DNA from: Gnetum montanum
Taxonomy: Eukaryota; Streptophyta; Gnetopsida; Gnetales; Gnetaceae
DNA: 64,000 nucleotides
Direction of reading: 5' to 3'
Assembly: GCA_015680685.1 (NCBI GenBank)
Contig: MNCI01002312.1
Location: forward strand, 275,305 to 339,304
Positions 60,851 through 64,000 of the stretch are shown piece after piece. How positions within the stretch are numbered: position 1 is the first letter of the stretch; every line of letters starts with the position of its first letter. Below the pieces are notes generated by a model that had not been told where the DNA came from, ran no database searches, and saw only the letters and a program-made list of their open reading frames with translations. A program made the translations under genes and the position numbers.

Positions 60851-63780
60851 ATTCTGATATTGGTCGGATAAATTAAAGGGTATCACTGAGCCTAAATAAA
60901 AATTTCAGTTCCAATTTTCATTTTTTGGCTTTTCTTTGTATTTTTAAAGATAAAAAAATTTGAATTCTATGTGTGTAGGGACTATCTACTAAAGGTGCTT
61001 ATTTCTCATGTTAGGATTGGGAATCAAGTCTTTCTAACTATTTTCAATAACGTTACGCTTTACCTCATCAATCAACTTCTAAAAGCTCAAAAATATCGAT
61101 TCTACAAATGCCAACCTATGCCAACCTGGATGTTACTTCAGAGCCATTGTCCCAAGATCCTCTGAAAAATGTTATTCGAGAGTTATCTTATGCTCCAGAA
61201 GATTATTTTCCAGATTATCACACAGTTCTGAATGCTAATAGACCCACATATTAAATATGAAAGCTGATGACGGATAGCTGCGTGGCCCAGACTCTTTCAG
61301 AGCAGTGAACGCTTGGTTTTTTGAAATCTGGTTCCACGTGTCTTGTTCAATTCAATCTTTTGATCTCGCAGTCAACCAAAGTGGAAACGTAAGAAGAATA
61401 AATGGATTCTTGCGCGTTGAATAGCCTCCTATGTCTGACAATGGTTGGTTGAAATATTGAAAATTGGTGCGTCACCGTGTGAACGGAAGAAAGGTATCCA
61501 GCACTCGCTGCAACAATCAAAATCATGGATGTCAGACGCCGCCTTTTTAGCGGTCAAGCACACAATTTTTACGATGGAACATTCGACAGGGCCGCAGACC
61601 ATACTTTTTCCCTTGTTTTTGTCCCCGTGTGTACGTTTCCTTCGTTTGCTGGACCAGAAGCCGAATTTGTTGACATATTTACCGACATCAAATTAAATGG
61701 AAATGGAATGGAAATGAGCTTTCATGTTAGAAGTCACAAGTCCCAATTTTAATGAGCTTTCATCTCGTACTTCTAAGTTAAAGTTGAATACTAATCAGTT
61801 GTTTTATTGTTTGCAACCTTGGAGCAGATACACCAACTCGTGCACTCTTTCCAATCTCGATTTTCTACATCGACGTGTGTTATCATCATAATTTTGAGCA
61901 TTTTGAGCTCTTTGTTGTTCTCCTGGTCTTATAAACTCGCAGTTCTTAAGGATTCCCAGCATTAGGTAGCTCTTTGGCATGTACTCCCTTCTTCGGCATG
62001 TACTCCCACACCCTGAAAAAGATTATGTTTCAAGATGTTTTCTTTAAATTGCACAATATAGATATTATAAAAAGACTTCTAAAGGTTTCTATTTGATATA
62101 AGTTATAAAAATGGTGTCTTAGATAATTTAGACATGTATAAAAAAGATTGATAAACTTATACATGAAGACTTTGAGTGATTTGTATTTCATATAAGCTAC
62201 AAAAATAGTGTCTTAAATGGTTTAGGTACATGCAAAAAAGATTAGATAATAAACTTATCAAAGAACATTGATATATTACTATTTTAGCAAAGCCAAATGA
62301 ATAGAAGATCAAAAAAGACAAGAAAAATTATTGGAGATGACCTGAAGAAATTGCAAATAAACAAGAGTGTATCTCTTCATTAAGATAAATGGCCAAAGAG
62401 AACTCATGTAACCAACCGCATTTTGTTGAGACAAGGCTAGGATGATGATGATGATACGATGACAATGATTCAATTTCATAATTAGATTCTACAACTACAA
62501 AGAATAAAAGTTTCATAGTAAGGTTTTCTTTTCTCTTCTTTGAATTTTAATAAATTGATAGTATAGTGGTACAAAAATTAACTTTTATTAGAGTTTGATT
62601 TTATGTCTCTTAGATAACTCTAATTACCATAATCTAATGAATAAGAAGTAATAATGTAGAATCATAAGATCACAACTTTCTTCTTAACCATAACTACTTC
62701 TCATAATACTTTGCAATTGTGAGTATCATAAGTCTTATTAATTAAGCTACTTATGAATTCTCGTAGGATAAATAGAGTTATGTTCTATTAATTTTGTAAC
62801 TTAGTACTAGCCATAGGCTATTGTAGATAGTCTACAAGAAGTACTATTTTCGAATGTGGTAATTTGGAACATCATCTTTGGGCTTATTGTATTTTCAAGT
62901 TTTGACTTGCTAAGAGTATAAGAACTTCTTGTGTTTTGGTGACATTGCTCTTTCTAGGAATCCATCTTCTTTTGGCTGGTATCCACTTATCCATTTTAAG
63001 GTTATGATATACTAATTATTGTTCATAACTCAATGTATTACAAAATTCTATAGTTAAACTAGATTCACTATCCTTGCTTATGTATACTTGGCTAAGCTAC
63101 TCTAACTTAGATTGCTAGGCTTTACAAAATATTTTTTCATAAGCCTTCCTTTCACTAGGCTTTATGAAATACTTCTTTGTAATCCTTCCTCTTCTTCTTC
63201 TTCATCATAATTTTTTGGATAATCTTCTCTTCTTATTTAAGAAACTAGACCAAGCTATATATGACACAAGTTAGATCTTCTTTTCTAATTTAAGAAATTG
63301 GATCCTTGTGTCACAAAGATTTGTTTATTATCTTCTATAACACTTGCTCATCAATCTTACAAATAGGACTAATGGCTACTTCATCTCCTCATGGTTCCAT
63401 TTGAAAGAGCTTGGAGGATTCTTGCATTATGAATTATAATTTTTGTTGTTTCATAAACTTCTTTACTTATAATTCTTCTTTCCATTCATCACGAATTGGT
63501 TCACAATGCTCTTTCTTTCATGAGTTGGCTCAAAAGGTCTAATGCATGTTATGAACTTTGTGATTCTTTTTTTGGTTCTTCCTCATAGTTCTTCTCACAT
63601 TTTATACTCATAGGTTATTTCTTCATGTTCTTCTTATTGTTCCTTATTTCTTTTTTACAAAGTGAGAAGTCTTACTCTCTTATCCTTCATAGGAAATTGC
63701 AACTCTTTGCCAAATCATTATGATAGTTTGTAATTGCTAATGAATTAAGTTTAGAAACAAATGATTGTAACTTAACTTAG
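60851..63780. other. Stretch with no recognised gene
   Basis: Mostly AT-rich. An island of more balanced composition at 61270-61740 has two overlapping plus-strand reading frames (61445-61696, 61525-61752) with no recognisable family; it also holds CCACGTGTC (a G-box type site) near 61334. From 61750 to 63780 I see nothing beyond low-complexity pyrimidine runs. Confidence 0.4.
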
Positions 63781-63815
63781 GAGTATATTTTAACATTCCC
63801 CTTCAAGTATTAGTT
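63781..63815 (-). mobile_element. Possible copia polypurine tract / LTR junction
   Basis: The minus strand reads CTTGAAGGGGAA followed by TGTTAAAATATA from 63795. This closely resembles the CTTGAGGGGGAGTGTTG junction common in plant copia elements, which would make the sequence below 63795 an LTR. No polyprotein is recognised in 63815-64000 and the other LTR end was not found. Confidence 0.3.
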
Positions 63816-64000
63816 TTCTAACTTAATCTTTCATGTTTACAAATTCATGAGTGGCTAAGATTAATTTCTTTAACTTGACAAATATTTTATATTTTGTGAA
63901 GCTTTCTTTCTCCAATTCACTTGTGAATTAGAAAACATGAAACTTAAGTTTCCTTCCATACAAACTTCAATAATTATTCTTCCTTTTCTACATCTTTAAT

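Overview
This window is plant nuclear DNA. The evidence is one spliced WRKY transcription factor gene, Ty1/copia and Ty3/gypsy LTR retrotransposons, tRNA-derived SINEs and heavy transition-type decay of repeats. Repeats fill roughly three quarters of it. A seed plant with a large, repeat-rich genome is the natural reading; the species cannot be named from this sequence, and a gymnosperm is only a guess. There are two assembly gaps (1261-1912, 26292-27198) and a single N at 27592.

Layout. Bases 1-1260 hold no recognised gene. Bases 1913-49224 are a nested stack of retrotransposons. The outer layer is a minus-strand copia element (C), split into a right half (46756-49224: LTR, gag, protease, integrase) and a left half (2544-4499: RT, RNase H, stub of the 3' LTR). 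Between them lies a large minus-strand Ty3/gypsy element B (4500-46755). B is itself split by a plus-strand relative, A (18319-40283), with a perfect 5-bp target duplication (TGGAT). A in turn carries a truncated gypsy-like element D (24940-28263). Another LTR end (F, to 2543) cuts the 3' LTR of C.

A and B are the most interesting objects. Each is about 20-22 kb with 1.7-2.2 kb LTRs and has the same unusual plan: LTR, leader with tandem repeats, gag-protease, array 1, an antisense intron-containing gene, array 2, RT-RNase H-second RNase H-integrase, array 3, polypurine tract, LTR. The second, archaeal-type RNase H points to the Tat lineage. The antisense gene has its own TATA box, conserved exon/intron junctions and an N-terminal region resembling plant FCP1/HAD-type phosphatases with catalytic residues lost. 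It continues into an unrecognised middle domain, an acidic run and a coiled-coil tail. The arrays consist of a small hairpin unit (GGTC-N6-GACC followed by TTAAACTAGCA) present in all six arrays. All of these coding regions are broken, mostly by CAG-to-TAG and CGA-to-TGA changes, the signature of methylcytosine deamination in silenced plant repeats.

Bases 50850-56495 hold a younger plus-strand copia element E (51032-56410, target duplication GCTTG) inserted into a SINE next to another SINE. Bases 56754-59413 hold the host gene, a three-exon WRKY factor with the WRKYGKK variant, minus strand. A third SINE lies at about 60725-60850. The last 3 kb are AT-rich with only a possible copia LTR junction near 63795.
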